Assembly (NCBI RefSeq): GCF_004361855.1
Contig: NZ_SNWQ01000003.1
Span: 124,001 to 188,000 of the forward strand
Source of the DNA: Kribbella caucasensis
Lineage (GTDB): Bacteria; Actinomycetota; Actinomycetes; Propionibacteriales; Kribbellaceae
Length of the DNA: 64,000 nucleotides
Direction of reading: 5' to 3'
The stretch's first letter is position 1. Each line of letters opens with the position of its first letter. Position numbers and translations under genes: made by a program. Positions 15,897 through 24,802 of the stretch are shown here, piece after piece. The notes below the pieces were generated by a model. It was not told where the DNA came from. It searched no databases and saw only the letters and a program-made list of their open reading frames with translations.

Positions 15897-17003
15897 GCGG
15901 ACCGGGACAGGCAGCGGCATCGACGAGTCGCGGATGATCAGCTCCGGAGTGATCAGCACGCGCTGGATCGGACGCCGGCGGCCTTCGTTGAGACGGGCGA
16001 CCATGAGTTCCACGGCGGTGCGGCCGACCATCGCCTTGGGCGGGCGGACCGCGGTCATCGCCGGCTCGGCCAGCTGGGCCACTTCGTCGTCATAGGCAAC
16101 GATCGCGAGATCGGCCGGGATCGCCATGCCGAGCTCGATGCAGTACTGCGCGACGGACATGGCGTCCGGATCGGAGTGGATGACCAGCGCCGTCGTACCG
16201 GTGGAACGGCAACGGTTCAGCAGGTGCGCGATGGTCTCGCGATGGCCGGGCTCGTTCATCCGGACCGATTCGCGGATCACCAGGTCCGCGTCGATGCCGA
16301 GATCGCCGCAGACCAGGTCCCAGCCGCGGGCCAGGTGGGCGGACGTCGGGCTGCCCTTGGACAGCAGGAGTCCGATCCGGCGATGACCTTGATCGTGGAG
16401 ATGGCGGACGGCGAGTTCGACGCCGAGCGCGTGATCGCTGCGAACCCACTCGAGCTGGGACTTCGTCGGGGTCCAGCGCGGCGGTTGGCGCTCGACCAGG
16501 ACGACCGGGACCGGCAGGTCGCCGATCCACTGGATCATCTCGCCGACGTCTTCGCCGTCCAGGTTCGGCGCGAGCAGCAGACCTTGCACCTGCTGGGACT
16601 CGATCAGCCGGGTGATCTGGCGGCGGTCCTCGGCCCAGTCGTACGTCGAGCCGCGCAGCTGGATCGCGACCCCCTGGGCGGCCGCCGCCGAACGCGCGCC
16701 GCCGACGATCGGCGGCCAGTAGTAGTCCAGTGAAGGGACCACCATGCCGATGGTGAAGCGTGGGGCCGCGGCAGTGCGCCGGCGGACCTGGGTGGCGGGA
16801 GCGAGCTCGGTCGGGAGGGTCGCGCCGCCGTGGACCTTGGTGAGCAGGTTCTGCGTGGCCAGGGTGGCGATGTCGCGGCGGATGGTCAGTTCGCTGACGC
16901 CGAGCAGTTCGGCCAGCTCCTTCACCCGGACGGCGCCGTGCCGGCGAAGTTCGTCCATCACGCGCTCGTGCCGCTGGAGCCCGAACAGACGGTCGTCCGA
17001 CAC
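15888..17003 (-). CDS. DeoR-LacI hybrid transcriptional regulator
   Basis: The protein has 371 residues. The GTG at 17003 is chosen because GGGAGG ends seven bases before it, while an upstream GTG at 17012 overlaps that ribosome site. Residues 7-65 are a DeoR-type helix-turn-helix (ERVMDELRRHGAVRVKELAE, then LLGVSELTIRRDIATLATQN, KVHGGA). From about 80 on, the protein is a periplasmic-binding-protein-like sugar sensor of the LacI/GalR type (FTIGMVVPSLDYYWPPIVGG; RRIGLLLS; AIVAYDDEVAQLAEPAMTAV). The combination is unlike classic DeoR proteins, which sense phosphosugars with a different domain. It is divergent from the dehydrogenase and ABC transporter operon and most likely controls them in response to a free sugar or oligosaccharide. 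Confidence 0.87.
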   Translation of the reverse strand: MSDDRLFGLQRHERVMDELRRHGAVRVKELAELLGVSELTIRRDIATLATQNLLTKVHGGATLPTELAPATQVRRRTAAAPRFTIGMVVPSLDYYWPPIVGGARSAAAAQGVAIQLRGSTYDWAEDRRQITRLIESQQVQGLLLAPNLDGEDVGEMIQWIGDLPVPVVLVERQPPRWTPTKSQLEWVRSDHALGVELAVRHLHDQGHRRIGLLLSKGSPTSAHLARGWDLVCGDLGIDADLVIRESVRMNEPGHRETIAHLLNRCRSTGTTALVIHSDPDAMSVAQYCIELGMAIPADLAIVAYDDEVAQLAEPAMTAVRPPKAMVGRTAVELMVARLNEGRRRPIQRVLITPELIIRDSSMPLPVPVRSV

Positions 17004-17045
17004 TCGGCACACCTCCCAGATTGGTCTGTACGAATCTGAACGTTT

Positions 17046-17063
17046 TCATTCGATTGTGAATGA
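17046..17063. promoter_or_regulatory. Inverted repeat TCATTC-N6-GAATGA, candidate operator
   Basis: Perfect 6-base arms with a 6-base spacer lie 43-60 bases upstream of the hybrid regulator gene, in the shared divergent promoter region. This is a plausible autoregulatory site for the DeoR-type DNA-binding domain. Confidence 0.45.
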
Positions 17064-17068
17064 CCTGT

Positions 17069-17094
17069 AGATGTCCTGAACAGAGAAGACATCT
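17069..17094. promoter_or_regulatory. Inverted repeat AGATGTC-N12-GACATCT, candidate operator
   Basis: Perfect 7-base arms (17069-17075 and 17088-17094) flank a 12-base spacer in the middle of the divergent promoter region. The arm spacing of 19 bases, about two helical turns, suits a dimeric regulator. Confidence 0.45.
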
Positions 17095-17114
17095 TATGTT
17101 CACATGAGTGCAAC

Positions 17115-17128
17115 GGTAACCGCTTGCC
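17115..17128. promoter_or_regulatory. LacI-operator-like site before the transporter operon
   Basis: GGTAACCGCTTGCC is an imperfect palindrome (10 of 14 positions symmetric) that looks like a LacI-family operator. It ends 11 bases before the dehydrogenase start, close to where transcription of the operon should begin. The local regulator has a DeoR-type rather than LacI-type DNA-binding domain, so a LacI protein encoded elsewhere may act here. Confidence 0.35.
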
Positions 17129-17138
17129 GGACCCGCGG

Positions 17139-18155
17139 ATGACGAGACGACGGCCGAACGCGCTGGTGGTGATGAACCGCGACGCGTTCCGCGCCCACTT
17201 CGACCAGTCCCGGCTGGACCGGCTCGGCGCCCTGGTCAGCCTGCCCGAGCCGATCTGGCTGGACGAGCTCGACTCATCCTCGGCCCGGTCCCAGCTGGCC
17301 GCGGCGGACCTCCTCTTCACTTCTTGGGGAGTGCCCCGGCTGACGGGCGACCGGCTGGCGGCGGCGCCCAACCTGCGAGCCGTGTTCCACGCCGCCGGCA
17401 GCGTTCGCTCGTTCGCCGACGACGCGCTCTGGGCCCGCGATCTGGTCGTCACCAGCGCCGCCGACGCCAACGCCGTCCCGGTCGCGGAGTACACCCTGGC
17501 CGCGATCATCTTCGCCGGGAAGAAGGCGCCGTTCCTCGCCGCCGACGCGGATACGGCGTACCGGGGCTGGAGCCACCTGCAGGGCTTCGGCGACCTCTCC
17601 AATTTCCAGCGCACGATCGGCGTCGTCGGCTTCTCCCGGATCGGCCGCCGCGTGGTCGAGCTGCTCCGCACCCTGGACGGCCCGACCGTGCTGGTGGCAG
17701 ACCCGTACGCCGACGCGGGCGCGGTCGCCGAAGCCGGCGGGAAGCTCGTGGAGCTGGCCGACCTCCTGCCGCGAGTCGACGTCCTCTCGTTGCACGCACC
17801 CGCGTTGCCCAGCACGTATCGCCTGATCGGCGCCGCCGAGCTGGCCCAGCTGCCGGATCACGCGACGGTCGTGAACACGGCCCGCGGCAGCCTGATCGAC
17901 TCGGTCGCGCTGGCGGCGGAGTGCCGATCCGGCCGGCTGTTCGCGATTCTCGACGTCACCGACCCCGAGCCGTTGCCGCCGGACTCCCCACTGCGGTCGG
18001 CGCGGAACGTCATGGTCACCCCGCACATCGCCGGTTCACTCGGCACCGAGATCCACCGTCTCACCGACCACACCCTCGACGAACTCAGCCGCTGGCTGAC
18101 CGGCGAACCGCTCCGCACCCGCATCACCGCCGAGGCGTTCCCCCTGACCGCCTGA
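17139..18155 (+). CDS. D-isomer-specific 2-hydroxyacid dehydrogenase
   Basis: The protein has 338 residues from the ATG at 17139; a TTG five codons earlier would be a weaker start. It is a cytoplasmic NAD-dependent oxidoreductase of the D-2-hydroxyacid family. The dinucleotide-binding loop reads GVVGFSRIGRRVVE near residue 168 (Gly-x-Ser-x-x-Gly instead of the usual GxGxxG). The catalytic triad is visible as Arg in TARGSLIDS, Glu in DVTDPEPLPPDSPL and His in MVTPHIAGS. It is the first gene of the presumed transporter operon, 46 bases before the binding-protein gene. It may oxidise or reduce a sugar-derived hydroxyacid from the imported substrate; the exact substrate is unknown. Confidence 0.85.
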   Translation: MTRRRPNALVVMNRDAFRAHFDQSRLDRLGALVSLPEPIWLDELDSSSARSQLAAADLLFTSWGVPRLTGDRLAAAPNLRAVFHAAGSVRSFADDALWARDLVVTSAADANAVPVAEYTLAAIIFAGKKAPFLAADADTAYRGWSHLQGFGDLSNFQRTIGVVGFSRIGRRVVELLRTLDGPTVLVADPYADAGAVAEAGGKLVELADLLPRVDVLSLHAPALPSTYRLIGAAELAQLPDHATVVNTARGSLIDSVALAAECRSGRLFAILDVTDPEPLPPDSPLRSARNVMVTPHIAGSLGTEIHRLTDHTLDELSRWLTGEPLRTRITAEAFPLTA

Positions 18156-18201
18156 ACCACTCGCACCCTTCCGTCCGCAGTACCACCTCAAGGAGATCGT
18201 C

Positions 18202-19479
18202 GTGAAGCGACACCTCACCACCACCCTCGCCGCCACTGCGGCGCTGGCCCTCCTCACCGCCTGCGGAGGCGGTGGGGACAGCGGCAGCGGGCAGACCGCC
18301 GACGGCAAGCAGATCCTCAAGGTCGCGCTCTGGAACTACGCCACCACGCCGGAGTTCAAGGCGATCATCGAGGGCTTTGAGAACGCCAACCCGGACATCG
18401 ACGTCGAACCGGTCGACATCCTCGCCGACGACTACTCCGAGAAGGTCACCACGATGCTGGCCGGCGGCGACAGCACCGACGTGCTGACGATGAAGAACGT
18501 CATCGACTACTCCCGCTTCGGCACCCGCGGCCAGCTGGTCCCGCTGACCGACGAGGCGAAGAAGCTGGATCCGGCCAAGCAGTCCGGACTGGACGCTTAC
18601 GACCTGGACGGCAAGTACTACGCGTTGCCCTACCGCCAGGACTTCTGGGTGCTCTACTACAACAAGACCCTGCTCAAGCAGGCCGGTGTCGCCGAGTCCA
18701 AGCTGCAGAACCTCAGCTGGGACGGCTACGCCACCCTCGCCAAGAGCCTGACCAAGGGCGACGGCGCCAACAAGGTGTACGGCGCGCACCAGCACACCTG
18801 GCGATCCGTCGTCCAGGCGACCGCGGCGGCTCAGGCCGGCGGCGACCTGCTCGGCGGCGACTACGGCTTCTTCAAGGACCAGTACCGGATGACGCTCGAT
18901 CTCCAGCAGGGCGGCACTCTGATGCCCTGGGCAACGGCTTCGAGCCAGAAGATCACCTACGACACGATGTTCGCCACCGGCAAGGCGGCGCTGATGCCGA
19001 TGGGCACCTGGTACGCCTCGAGGCTGCTGGCCGACACCAAGTCGGGCAAGACCAAGGTGGAGTGGGGGATGGCGCCGTTGCCGCAGCGGGCCACCGACGG
19101 CAAGGTGACCACGTTCGGTTCGCCGACTGCGTTCGCGGTGAACAAGAACTCCAAGCACACCGACGCGGCGAAGAAGTTCGTCGAGTGGGCCGCGAGCGAG
19201 GCCGGCGCGACCGCGGTCGCCAAGGCCGGTGTCACCCCGTCGCTGCAGACCCAAGCGATCCTCGACACGTACTTCGCCCTGCCGGGTGTGCCGAACGACG
19301 CGGTCGCCAAGTCGGCGTTCAAGCCCGGCGAGGTCGTGCTGGAGATGCCGGTCGGCGACAAGTCCTCGGACGTGGACCAGATCCTGGTCGAGGAGCACGA
19401 GCTGATCATGACCGGTGAGAAGTCCCTGGACGACGGCCTGGCCGAGATGTCCAAGCGGGTCAAGAACGAGGTCGGCTGA
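18202..19479 (+). CDS. Sugar ABC transporter, substrate-binding lipoprotein
   Basis: This 425-residue extracellular solute-binding protein is of the carbohydrate-uptake type 1 class. The GTG start follows AAGGAGA. The N-terminus is a lipoprotein signal ending LLTAC with the lipidated Cys near 23, then a Gly/Ser linker. The mature part has the usual type 1 pattern: VALWNYATTPEFKAIIEGFE, DYSEKVTTMLAGGDSTDVLT, LPYRQDFWVLYYNKTLLKQA, and the FATGKAALMPMGTWYASRL block typical of sugar-binding members. It would capture a sugar or oligosaccharide at the cell surface and pass it to the two permeases encoded next. The flanking glycosidases suggest a galactose- or mannose-containing ligand. Confidence 0.92.
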   Translation: MKRHLTTTLAATAALALLTACGGGGDSGSGQTADGKQILKVALWNYATTPEFKAIIEGFENANPDIDVEPVDILADDYSEKVTTMLAGGDSTDVLTMKNVIDYSRFGTRGQLVPLTDEAKKLDPAKQSGLDAYDLDGKYYALPYRQDFWVLYYNKTLLKQAGVAESKLQNLSWDGYATLAKSLTKGDGANKVYGAHQHTWRSVVQATAAAQAGGDLLGGDYGFFKDQYRMTLDLQQGGTLMPWATASSQKITYDTMFATGKAALMPMGTWYASRLLADTKSGKTKVEWGMAPLPQRATDGKVTTFGSPTAFAVNKNSKHTDAAKKFVEWAASEAGATAVAKAGVTPSLQTQAILDTYFALPGVPNDAVAKSAFKPGEVVLEMPVGDKSSDVDQILVEEHELIMTGEKSLDDGLAEMSKRVKNEVG

Positions 19480-19483
19480 CACC

Positions 19484-20392
19484 ATGACGGTCACGCTGCC
19501 CGCCTCTCCACGGACCCAGGTGGGTCGGCGCCGGAGCAACACCTGGGTCGGCTGGAGCTTCATCCTGCCGAACTTCCTCGGCTTCGCCGTGCTGACCCTG
19601 GTGCCGGTGATCGCCTCGCTCGCCTTGGCCTTCCTCGACTGGGATTCGTACAGCACGCCACGCTGGGTCGGGCTGGCCAACTTCGAGCGGATGATCCACA
19701 ACGACACGTTCTGGACGGCGCTGCGCAACACCGCCTACTACGCGGTCGGGCACGTCCCGCTGACGTTGTGCGCCGCGCTCGGATTCGCAGTACTGCTGAA
19801 CCAGAGACTGAGGGGTGTGCGGTTCTTCCGGACCGCGCTGTTCTTCCCGTACATCACGTCGCTGGTCGCGGTGGCCGTGGTGTGGAACATGCTGCTCAGC
19901 CCGGAACTCGGGCCGGTGAACCAGTTTCTGCGGGCGATCGGGATCGATCACCCGCCGGGCTGGACCACCTCGACGACGTGGGCGATGCCGGCGGTGATCC
20001 TGGCCAGCGTGTGGCGTGACCTCGGGTACTACATGATCCTCTACCTGGCCGGGTTGCAGACCATCCCGGGGGAGCTGTACGAGGCGGCTCAGGTGGACGG
20101 GGCGAGCGGTTGGCAGCGGTTCTGGAACATCACCGTGCCGTCGTTGCGGCCGACCACGTTCTTCGTGCTGATCATGCTGACGATCTCCAGTTTCAAGGTG
20201 TTCGACCTGGTCCAGGTGATGACCGAGGGCGGCCCGGGCCGGTCGACGCTGGTGCTGTCCCAGGTGATCTTCCGGGAGGGCATCACCCAAGGCCGGTTCG
20301 GCTACTCGTCCGCAGTGTCGATGGTGCTGTTCGTCATCGTGCTGACCATCACGGTGGTGCAGTTCCAGTGGCAGCGAAGGAGTGAGCGATGA
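19484..20392 (+). CDS. Sugar ABC transporter permease (MalF-type)
   Basis: This 302-residue inner-membrane permease has six predicted helices, the first in VGWSFILPNFLGFAVLTLVP. The conserved cytoplasmic EAA loop reads ELYEAAQVDGASGWQRFWNI TVP, where the shared ATPase docks. The ATG at 19484 lies four bases after the binding-protein stop; the earlier start of the open frame would overlap that gene by 65 bases. It overlaps the next permease by four bases (ATGA). No ATPase gene is in this operon, as is common for this importer class, which shares one MsmK-like ATPase encoded elsewhere. Confidence 0.93.
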   Translation: MTVTLPASPRTQVGRRRSNTWVGWSFILPNFLGFAVLTLVPVIASLALAFLDWDSYSTPRWVGLANFERMIHNDTFWTALRNTAYYAVGHVPLTLCAALGFAVLLNQRLRGVRFFRTALFFPYITSLVAVAVVWNMLLSPELGPVNQFLRAIGIDHPPGWTTSTTWAMPAVILASVWRDLGYYMILYLAGLQTIPGELYEAAQVDGASGWQRFWNITVPSLRPTTFFVLIMLTISSFKVFDLVQVMTEGGPGRSTLVLSQVIFREGITQGRFGYSSAVSMVLFVIVLTITVVQFQWQRRSER

Positions 20393-21273
20393 CCCTGACC
20401 ATCTCCCCGCCGGCGCCGGTCGAGGCCCCGCCGGCTGAGGTGCCGCGACCGCGCCGGCGACCGAGTGTGCGGAGAGCGTTCGCGTATCTGCTGCTGGTGG
20501 TGCTCTCGGTCGCGGTGCTGGTGCCGTTCGCCTGGATGGTGTCGTCGTCGCTGAAGCTGGATGCCGAAGTGTTCAGCGTGCCGATCCGGTGGATCCCGGC
20601 CGAGTTTCACTGGGACAACTTCACCCGGATCTGGGAGCGCATCCCGCTGGTCACCTATCTGCGCAACTCGGTCTTCCTCAGCCTCGTCATCACTGCGTTG
20701 CAGGTGCTGACCGGCAGCTTCGCGGCGTACGGGTTTGCCAAGGTCCGCTTCCCCGGCCGGGACGCGTTGTTCCTGGCCTATCTCGCGACGATCGCGGTGC
20801 CCTGGCAGGCATACATGGTGCCGCAGTACATCATCATGCAGAAGGCGGGCCTGGTGAACACGCACCTCTCGCTGATCCTGCTGCAGGCGTTCGGCGCTTT
20901 CGGTGTGTTCCTGATGCGGCAGTACTACCTGACCATCCCGGACGAACTGAGCGAGGCGGCCCGGCTGGACGGGCTGTCGGAGTACGGCATCTGGGCCCGG
21001 ATCATCCTTCCGCTGTCGAAGCCGGCGTTGGCCAGTCTGGCGTTGCTGACGTTCGTGAACACCTGGAACGACTACATGGGTCCGTTCATCTACCTCACCG
21101 ACAACAAACTGTGGACCATCCAGCTCGGCCTGCGCTCGTTCGTCGGCCTGTACGACGCGGAGTACGCGATGATCATGACCGGGTCGGTGCTGTCCGTGCT
21201 GCCGATCCTGGTGATCTTCCTGCTCGGCCAGAAGTACTTCGTGCAGGGCATCGCGACCAGCGGGATGAAGTGA
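20389..21273 (+). CDS. Sugar ABC transporter permease (MalG-type)
   Basis: This 294-residue partner of the preceding permease has an unusually Pro-rich cytoplasmic N-terminus (residues 4-26). Six helices start at FAYLLLVVLSVAVLVPFAWM, and the EAA loop reads ELSEAARLDGLSEYGIWARI. The C-terminus ends QKYFVQGIATSGMK, the family's usual GLTSGAVK-like tail. Start and stop overlap both neighbours, so translation is coupled through this set of genes. Confidence 0.93.
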   Translation: MTLTISPPAPVEAPPAEVPRPRRRPSVRRAFAYLLLVVLSVAVLVPFAWMVSSSLKLDAEVFSVPIRWIPAEFHWDNFTRIWERIPLVTYLRNSVFLSLVITALQVLTGSFAAYGFAKVRFPGRDALFLAYLATIAVPWQAYMVPQYIIMQKAGLVNTHLSLILLQAFGAFGVFLMRQYYLTIPDELSEAARLDGLSEYGIWARIILPLSKPALASLALLTFVNTWNDYMGPFIYLTDNKLWTIQLGLRSFVGLYDAEYAMIMTGSVLSVLPILVIFLLGQKYFVQGIATSGMK

Positions 21274-21956
21274 TGACCCCGCCACTGACCGGGCCGTTGG
21301 CACGGGTCAACGTCCGCGCCGACGCCTGGGACCTGATCTGGTCGTTCGTCCACCGCACACTGGTCATCAACCTCGGCCTGGCGATCGGCGGCGTGCCGCT
21401 GTTCTTCGCGCTCGCGACGGTCGCCCAGCCGTGGCGTTACCCGGTCTTCTTCGCCGTCCTCGCAGTCCCACTCGGGCCTTCGGTCGCAGCCGCGTTCGCG
21501 TACCTTGCGGGTGAGGACCCGTCGCTGCCGGTCCTCTTCCGCGCCTACCGTGTTCTCGCTGTCCGCGCCGTTCTCCTCTGGGCGGCAGTCGTCGGCCTGA
21601 TCGGCATCCTCGTCGCCGACATCAGGCTCCTGTACGACGCGATGCCGGGCGCGGCCGTCGTCCCGCTGCTGGCCGTGCTCGTGGTCCTCACGCTCGCCAC
21701 CGGCCTCGCCCTCTTGGTGCTGTCGGCAACAAAACCCGAGCTGCCGCTCCGGGCGGCGCTGCGACTGGCCGTCTACGCCGCCGTCCGTACCTGGGCCCTC
21801 AGCGTGCTCTCCCTGGTTGTGCTCGTGGCCGCCGTGGTGATCGTCAGCCAGGTCCCGCCGGCCGGCCTCGCCACTGTGCCCGGATGCGCCCTGTGGGTCG
21901 TCTTCACCAATACCAAACTCCAGTTGTCCCGAGTCCTCCCCGAGGAGTCCCAGTGA
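21273..21956 (+). CDS. DUF624 (YesL-like) membrane protein
   Basis: This 227-residue protein has about five hydrophobic segments, for example INLGLAIGGVPLFFALATVA and AVVPLLAVLVVLTLATGLAL. It is of the DUF624/YesL type, a family repeatedly encoded next to type 1 sugar ABC importers in Gram-positive bacteria and of unproven role. The start overlaps the permease stop by one base and the stop overlaps the GTG of the GH59-like enzyme. The context supports an accessory role in uptake or in handling the substrate. The name rests on length, topology and context more than on a signature motif. Confidence 0.75.
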   Translation: MTPPLTGPLARVNVRADAWDLIWSFVHRTLVINLGLAIGGVPLFFALATVAQPWRYPVFFAVLAVPLGPSVAAAFAYLAGEDPSLPVLFRAYRVLAVRAVLLWAAVVGLIGILVADIRLLYDAMPGAAVVPLLAVLVVLTLATGLALLVLSATKPELPLRAALRLAVYAAVRTWALSVLSLVVLVAAVVIVSQVPPAGLATVPGCALWVVFTNTKLQLSRVLPEESQ

Positions 21957-24745
21957 AACCTGCCCTGCCACGAAGGACGCGTCGCAGCGTTCTGGCGATC
22001 GCGGCGACCACCGCGATCGTCGCCGCGGCGCTGCCGACCACAGCGATCTCGGCACCCCTCACCGACGATGCCGCACCGAAGCGCGGCTCATCGCACCTGC
22101 GGTTCGGCGACGACTCCTCACCCTGGAGCACCATCGTCGTCGACGGCGACGACGTCGAGCGGGACGCCGCGGGTAACCCGTTCAACGAGTTCGGCGGCTT
22201 CGGCTCTGTCTCGTGCAACAACACCTCGCGCCTGTTGCTGGACTACCGCGAGGAGCACCCGGATGTCTACTGGAAGCTCCTCAACCTCATGTTCAACCAG
22301 CGAACGGGCGCCGGGCTGAGTCACCTCAAGGTCGAGCTGGGTGCGGACGTGAACACCTCGTCCGGGGCCGAACCCGCCTCGAAGCGGTCGGCAGACGAGC
22401 CGGCGAACGTACTGCGGGGCGCGGGCTTCCGCATGATCGCGGATGCGAAGAAGATCAACCCGCACCTCAGCGTCGAGGCGCTCCGCTGGGCCGAGCCGTC
22501 CTGGACCGGCAACCGCTGGGAGGACCGCTACCGCTGGTACAAGGAGACGATCGACGCGGCGTACGACACGTACGGCGTCAAGTTCGACTACCTCAGCCCC
22601 TCGCAGAACGAGGTCCACAGCAACTACATGAGCTCCGAGCTCGCCTGGACGGTCTACGTCGCGAAGCGCCTCGAGCAGGACGCCAAGGCCGGCGACGCCC
22701 GCTACGACTACGCCAAGATCAAGATCGTCGCGCTCGACTCCTACCGCAACGGCGAACGGGTCTCGGACCACATCCTGAACAGCCCCGAGGCACTGGAGCA
22801 GGTCGACGCGATCGGGATCCACTACACCATCGGCGGCGGGCCCAACCTGACCCGGCTCAACAAGGACCACGGCATGGAGGTCATCTACTCCGAGGGCGTC
22901 GCCCCGATGATCGACCCGCAGTACCGCATCACGGCCGAACCTGCCAGGGGTGGCGTCGGCGGAGCCGTCTCCGCCGTCGACATCGCCGACCGGTTCATCA
23001 ACTCCTACCGCTGGTCCGGCTCCGGCGAGAACCCCGCGCACATGACCTCGTTCCTCTTCCAGCCGGCCGTCAGCGCGCTGTACGAGGGGTCGTCCTACTC
23101 GCCGAAGCACCTCATCCGAGCCTCCGACCCCTGGTCCGGGTACTACGAGGGCGGCGTGGGCATCGTGCTGGTCCGGCACTTCATGCAATTCATCGGCAAG
23201 GGTTGGGAGTACATCGAGGGCGCCAGCTACGGCGACGGGCCGTTCGCCGACGGCGGCACAGCGGTCGATGCCAGTACCCGCACCTACCTGACCTTGCGTG
23301 AGCCGGCCCTCCCGGCGAGGGCATCGGTCCCCGAGGCATCGGCCGGGCGTCCCACCGACTTCGCCCAGGTGCACGCCAACAACACCGCGGCCCCCCGCTA
23401 CTTCGAGGTGAAGGTGGCCGATCTCGGTACCGACTCCGACACCCCGCTCCACCTGTGGCGGACCAAGGGCCCGGACTCGGCCGGGCAGCCGGTGGACGCG
23501 AACTGGTTCCAGCACCTTGGCTACATCACGCCCGACCGGACCGAGCGAGGAGCGGACGGCACCCGGTACTCCGTCTACCGGGTCGAAGTACAGCCCTACT
23601 CCATCCTCAGCCTGACCACCCGAGAGCGCGGCGTACACCAGTCGGCCGCGCCGTACGCTCCTGGTGACTACGCCGCGACCGCCGAGGACGCGCCGCTCGA
23701 ACTGCCCTACAGCGACGACTTCGAGTACGCCGGATATCCCACCGAGGACGTCAACGGCGTGAAGATGTCCTACCTGGAGCGCCGCGGCCGCACACCTCGC
23801 TACACGGCCGACCAGAACGGCGCCTTCGAGGTCATCGGGACCGATGACACCGCCCACCGCAACGTCCTGCAGCAGAAGATCCACGCCGGCAACCGCGGCT
23901 ACACCTGGAACGTCTGGGGCAACGGCTCGCAGAACCAGTTGCCGACCGGCGGGACGTCGACGATCCTCGGCGACCACACCTGGGCGAACTACCGCGCGTC
24001 GATCGACGTCCGGTTCGACCAGCAGGTACGCGACGCAACGCTCCCCAACTACGCCGGCCTCGGCGTCCGGCAGATCGTCTCGCAGGGCGCGGACCTGGCC
24101 GCCTACGCCCTTCGCGTTGTGCCAACCGGTGCATGGGAGCTACGTAAGCTCGACAGTGTGGTCGCCGCCGGCACGATCGACGGCTTCGATCCCGCGGCCT
24201 GGCACCGCCTGTCGCTGGAGGCCGTCGACAATGTGCTGACCCCATCGGTGGACGGGCGCCGGCTCACCACCTGGACCGACAGCAGCGCCAACCCGGTGAT
24301 GAGCGGACGGATCTCCCTCCTCTCCGGGCACTACCAGAACCAGTGGGACAACCTGGACATCGACCCGATCGGCGGCCATGCCTGGCGCTCGGACAAGCTC
24401 GACGACACGTCGCCCCGTCTCGGCTACCAGGGCGCGGTCCAGTTCCAGCAGGTCGGCTTCGCCAACCACAACCGGACCCTCCACGTACTACGCAGCGGCG
24501 GAGCGGCAGCCTTCTCCTTCAACGGAACCGGCCTCAACCTCTTCGGCGCCACCGGCACGGCCACTCTGAACGTCTCCGTCGACGGCGCACCGCCCACCCG
24601 GGTCGCTGTCGGCCCCACCGGCGTCCGCCAAACCTCGTACTGGCTGCGCGGCCTGGACGCCACCAACGAACACACCGTGGAGATCTCAGTGGTCGACGGC
24701 TCCTTCACCCTCGACGGCATCGACCTCCTCGGCCCCGTCCGGTGA
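21953..24745 (+). CDS. Secreted GH59-like beta-galactosidase (galactocerebrosidase family)
   Basis: This 930-residue secreted enzyme starts at the GTG at 21953 after GAGGAG, overlapping the preceding stop. The signal peptide has twin arginines (LPRRTRRSVLAIAATTAIVA), so Tat export is possible. The catalytic barrel (about 60-440) matches family GH59, with the opening FGGFGSVSCNNTSRLLLDYR, GAGLSHLKVELGADVNTSSG and EALRWAEPSW. The probable acid/base is Glu220 (SPSQNEVHS) and the nucleophile Glu314 (VIYSEGVAP). A beta-sandwich (about 470-580) and a laminin-G-like domain (about 590-810; SDDFEYAGYP) follow, then a further C-terminal beta domain. GH59 enzymes release terminal beta-galactose. As the last gene of the transporter operon, it probably supplies the imported sugar. 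Confidence 0.85.
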   Translation: MKPALPRRTRRSVLAIAATTAIVAAALPTTAISAPLTDDAAPKRGSSHLRFGDDSSPWSTIVVDGDDVERDAAGNPFNEFGGFGSVSCNNTSRLLLDYREEHPDVYWKLLNLMFNQRTGAGLSHLKVELGADVNTSSGAEPASKRSADEPANVLRGAGFRMIADAKKINPHLSVEALRWAEPSWTGNRWEDRYRWYKETIDAAYDTYGVKFDYLSPSQNEVHSNYMSSELAWTVYVAKRLEQDAKAGDARYDYAKIKIVALDSYRNGERVSDHILNSPEALEQVDAIGIHYTIGGGPNLTRLNKDHGMEVIYSEGVAPMIDPQYRITAEPARGGVGGAVSAVDIADRFINSYRWSGSGENPAHMTSFLFQPAVSALYEGSSYSPKHLIRASDPWSGYYEGGVGIVLVRHFMQFIGKGWEYIEGASYGDGPFADGGTAVDASTRTYLTLREPALPARASVPEASAGRPTDFAQVHANNTAAPRYFEVKVADLGTDSDTPLHLWRTKGPDSAGQPVDANWFQHLGYITPDRTERGADGTRYSVYRVEVQPYSILSLTTRERGVHQSAAPYAPGDYAATAEDAPLELPYSDDFEYAGYPTEDVNGVKMSYLERRGRTPRYTADQNGAFEVIGTDDTAHRNVLQQKIHAGNRGYTWNVWGNGSQNQLPTGGTSTILGDHTWANYRASIDVRFDQQVRDATLPNYAGLGVRQIVSQGADLAAYALRVVPTGAWELRKLDSVVAAGTIDGFDPAAWHRLSLEAVDNVLTPSVDGRRLTTWTDSSANPVMSGRISLLSGHYQNQWDNLDIDPIGGHAWRSDKLDDTSPRLGYQGAVQFQQVGFANHNRTLHVLRSGGAAAFSFNGTGLNLFGATGTATLNVSVDGAPPTRVAVGPTGVRQTSYWLRGLDATNEHTVEISVVDGSFTLDGIDLLGPVR

Positions 24746-24751
24746 GTTCAT

Positions 24752-24788
24752 GCCCGGCCTCGTCCCGGACGCAGGGACGAGGCCGGGC
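24752..24788. terminator. Strong bidirectional hairpin terminator
   Basis: GCCCGGCCTCGTCCC (24752-24766) pairs perfectly with 24774-24788, a 15-base stem with a 7-base loop. It lies between the convergent GH59-like and GH76 genes and would stop transcription from both sides. There is no T-run, as is usual in high-GC actinobacteria. Confidence 0.85.
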
Positions 24789-24802
24789 CTCGGTCACCCA
24801 CT

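Noticed and set aside
17139..21956. A complete ABC importer including its own ATPase
   Set aside because: Only binding protein and two permeases are present. The single ATPase gene in the window belongs to the inositol importer of a different class.
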